From Dolichospermum compactum NIES-806 (GTDB taxonomy: Bacteria; Cyanobacteriota; Cyanobacteriia; Cyanobacteriales; Nostocaceae): a stretch of DNA of 64,000 nt. The translations under genes and the position numbers were made by a program. Positions 62,443 to 64,000 of this stretch are shown here, in pieces. How positions within the stretch are numbered: position 1 is the stretch's first letter; each line of letters starts with the position of its first letter. The notes beneath the pieces were generated by a model that saw only the letters and a program-made list of their open reading frames with translations, was not told the DNA's origin and did no database searches. Where the stretch lies: positions 1,742,585 through 1,806,584 of the forward strand of contig NZ_AP018316.1 in assembly GCF_002368115.1 (NCBI RefSeq), read 5' to 3'.

Positions 62443-64000
62443 ATGATTTGCTGCTTAAACCCGGATTGTTCCCAGCCTATCAACCCTGATCATCACAAGT
62501 TCTGTCAATCTTGCAGAACCCCGTTAGTACCATTATTAATCAGTCGCTTTCGAGTATTGCGGGTGCTTTCTAATGAAGGTGGTTTTGGGAGAACCTATTT
62601 AGCGGAAGATAGCCAAAAGTTAAATGAACCGTGTGTAATCAAGCAACTTGCACCTAAACAGTCAGGAACTTACGCTTTAAAAAAAGCCACAGAGTTATTT
62701 ATTGAAGAAGCTAAACGCTTACAAGATTTAGGAGAACACCCGCAAATACCAACACTGTTTGCTTATTTTGAAGATAATGGTTTTCTCTATTTAGTACAAC
62801 AGTTTATTAAAGGGGAGAATTTATTAGATGAATTAGCACAAAAGGGTAAATATCACGAAAATCAAATTAGAGAATTATTACTAGATTTATTACCATCTTT
62901 AAAGTTTATTCATGAGCGCCAGGTTATTCATCGGGATATTAAACCACAGAATATCATGCGCCGAGCCAGTGATGGTAAATTGGTATTAATTGATTTTGGG
63001 GCTTCTAAACAATTAACTACCACAGTTCACACCCAAATAGGAACACAAATTGGTTCTTATGGATATAGTCCACTGGAACAAATACAAGGTGGTGAAGCTT
63101 ATCCAGCCAGTGATTTATTCGCTTTAGGTGCAACTTGTTTTCATTTATTAACAGGGGTTAATCCTTTTAATTTATGGACAATCAATGGTTTTAGTTGGGT
63201 GAATAATTGGCGAGAAAATTCACCCGTTTCTGTTAGTCAGGATTTGGGGAAAGTTTTAGATAAGTTGTTGAAAATTGAGATTCAAAAACGGTATCAATCT
63301 GCGGATCAAGTCATCAAAGATATACAAATTCCTCCTACTATTTATGTACCTCCAGGGGGAAATCAAATTTCTCAAAATCAAATTTCTCAAAATCAAATTT
63401 CGGGAAATTCTCCAACTACAATCAATCGTCGCGGTTTTATCTATGGAGGATTATGTTTAGGTGGTGTAACTGTTGCATTTATAGGACAAAGTTTATTTTC
63501 TGGGAAGAAAACTTTTAGTTTTGAAGTGGTCAGCACTAACGCAACCGGAAACATCATTAACCGACGGAATGAAAGTGCAAAATATTTCACAGAAGATTTA
63601 GGAAATGGTGTAACATTGGAAATGGTGGAAATCCCAGGGGGAACATTTATCATGGGTTCACTGGAAAACGAAGCAGGAAGGTATTCAAACGAAGGTCCCC
63701 GACATCAAGTTACTGTTCCTGCTTTCTTCATGGGAAAATATGAATTGACACAGGCACAATATCAAGCTATCATGGGTAGTAACCCTTCTCGATTCCAAGG
63801 CAATAATCGCCCAGTAGAACAAGTCAGTTGGAATGATGCAGTTACATTCTGTGAAAAGTTAAGTCAAAAAACACAGAAATACTACAGATTACCTAGTGAA
63901 GCTGAATGGGAGTATGGTTGTAGAGCCGGAACTACCACACCGTTTTATTTTGGTGAAAGTATTACCCCAGAATTGGTAAACTATAATGGTAATTACACCT
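62443..64000 (+). CDS. Ser/Thr protein kinase with twin-Arg membrane segment and FGE/SUMF1-like domain (3' end outside window)
   Basis: At least 519 residues, cut by the window end. In order: a zinc ribbon (CCLNPDCSQP...CQSCRTP); a Hanks-type kinase with GGFGRTYLAED, VIKQL (catalytic Lys), HRDIKPQNIM, IDFGAS and SPLEQ; a linker with three NQISQ-type repeats; a membrane segment after Arg-Arg (NRRGFIYGGLCLGGVTVAF); then an FGE-sulfatase domain (MVEIPGGTFIMGS, GKYELTQAQYQAIM, PVEQVSWNDAVTFC, RLPSEAEWEYGCRAG). It probably phosphorylates proteins in the cytoplasm while the FGE-like domain lies outside the membrane. Confidence 0.88.
   Translation, partial: MICCLNPDCSQPINPDHHKFCQSCRTPLVPLLISRFRVLRVLSNEGGFGRTYLAEDSQKLNEPCVIKQLAPKQSGTYALKKATELFIEEAKRLQDLGEHPQIPTLFAYFEDNGFLYLVQQFIKGENLLDELAQKGKYHENQIRELLLDLLPSLKFIHERQVIHRDIKPQNIMRRASDGKLVLIDFGASKQLTTTVHTQIGTQIGSYGYSPLEQIQGGEAYPASDLFALGATCFHLLTGVNPFNLWTINGFSWVNNWRENSPVSVSQDLGKVLDKLLKIEIQKRYQSADQVIKDIQIPPTIYVPPGGNQISQNQISQNQISGNSPTTINRRGFIYGGLCLGGVTVAFIGQSLFSGKKTFSFEVVSTNATGNIINRRNESAKYFTEDLGNGVTLEMVEIPGGTFIMGSLENEAGRYSNEGPRHQVTVPAFFMGKYELTQAQYQAIMGSNPSRFQGNNRPVEQVSWNDAVTFCEKLSQKTQKYYRLPSEAEWEYGCRAGTTTPFYFGESITPELVNYNGNYT

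Noticed and set aside
1..64000. tRNA, rRNA or tmRNA genes
   Set aside because: I scanned for T-loop motifs and rRNA-like blocks on both strands and found none convincing; tRNAscan-SE would be decisive.

Overview
This window looks like chromosomal DNA from a filamentous, heterocyst-type cyanobacterium (order Nostocales; Anabaena/Dolichospermum-like). The evidence is an AT-rich sequence with many HIP1 octamers (GCGATCGC), several heptanucleotide tandem repeats, and a typical cyanobacterial gene set: an RpaA-type response regulator, ferredoxin-thioredoxin reductase variable chain, a HetI-type phosphopantetheinyl transferase, a high-light-inducible protein, an ABA4-like protein, DUF3181, DUF3288 and an XisH relic. 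The species assignment is inference.

Layout. 1-1.2 kb: debris of DUF3800 and toxin-antitoxin genes cut by transposon ends. 1.2-3.7 kb: dTDP-rhamnose genes rmlC-rmlD-rmlA (minus strand, overlapping). 4-7.8 kb: pentapeptide-repeat protein, DICT-domain protein, B12/radical-SAM protein. 8.2-9.2 kb: IS605-type relic and an exonuclease pseudogene split by a 123-bp MITE. 9.4-16.4 kb: DEAD-box helicase, solitary cytosine-C5 methyltransferase, deoC, an SMR-like protein, recO, an MFS transporter. 17-27 kb: a plus-strand glycan cluster (GT4, ArnC-like GT2, WecD-like acetyltransferase, EmrE/ArnE-like flippase, SAM methyltransferase, WecE-like aminotransferase, GT-C transferase), with a hicB relic, a DUF29 gene and a recent tandem duplication of an Rpn/DUF4351-type gene inserted among them. 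Two genes of this cluster are each interrupted at an eight-G tract where nine G would restore the frame. 27-38.8 kb: EcfT, der, rpaA, hydrolase, hetI-like, ftrV, PP2C phosphatase, an NfeD::SPFH deletion fusion, a Zur-like regulator, a cluster of nested MITEs and an IS605-like right end, then purS and purQ.

39.3-43.8 kb holds the most notable system: a Zorya-type anti-phage operon with ZorA (MotA-like, very long coiled-coil tail), ZorB (MotB/OmpA-like) and ZorC (EH-signature), but no ZorD helicase/nuclease. A 115-residue protein of unknown family follows in the downstream position. 44-64 kb is mostly housekeeping: tldD, a photolyase N-domain-like protein, small cyanobacterial proteins, an ABA4-like protein, a CobW GTPase, rdgB, hli, ald, MAPEG, an Mla-type lipid transporter pair, clpC, DUF2085, Uma2, and a Ser/Thr kinase fused to a formylglycine-generating-enzyme-type domain that runs off the end. 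Scattered in it are an internally deleted IS (637 bp), a second near-identical 123-bp MITE, and relics of xisH, Uma2 and DUF2283 genes.

How the parts relate: RmlA supplies dTDP-glucose, the precursor that both rhamnose synthesis and a WecE/WecD-type amino-sugar route would use, although rmlB is not in the window. The GT2-flippase-GT-C set could attach that sugar to a surface glycan through an undecaprenyl carrier. Many gene relics trace back to one MITE/IS family with the end sequence AGGACTTACGCAA.
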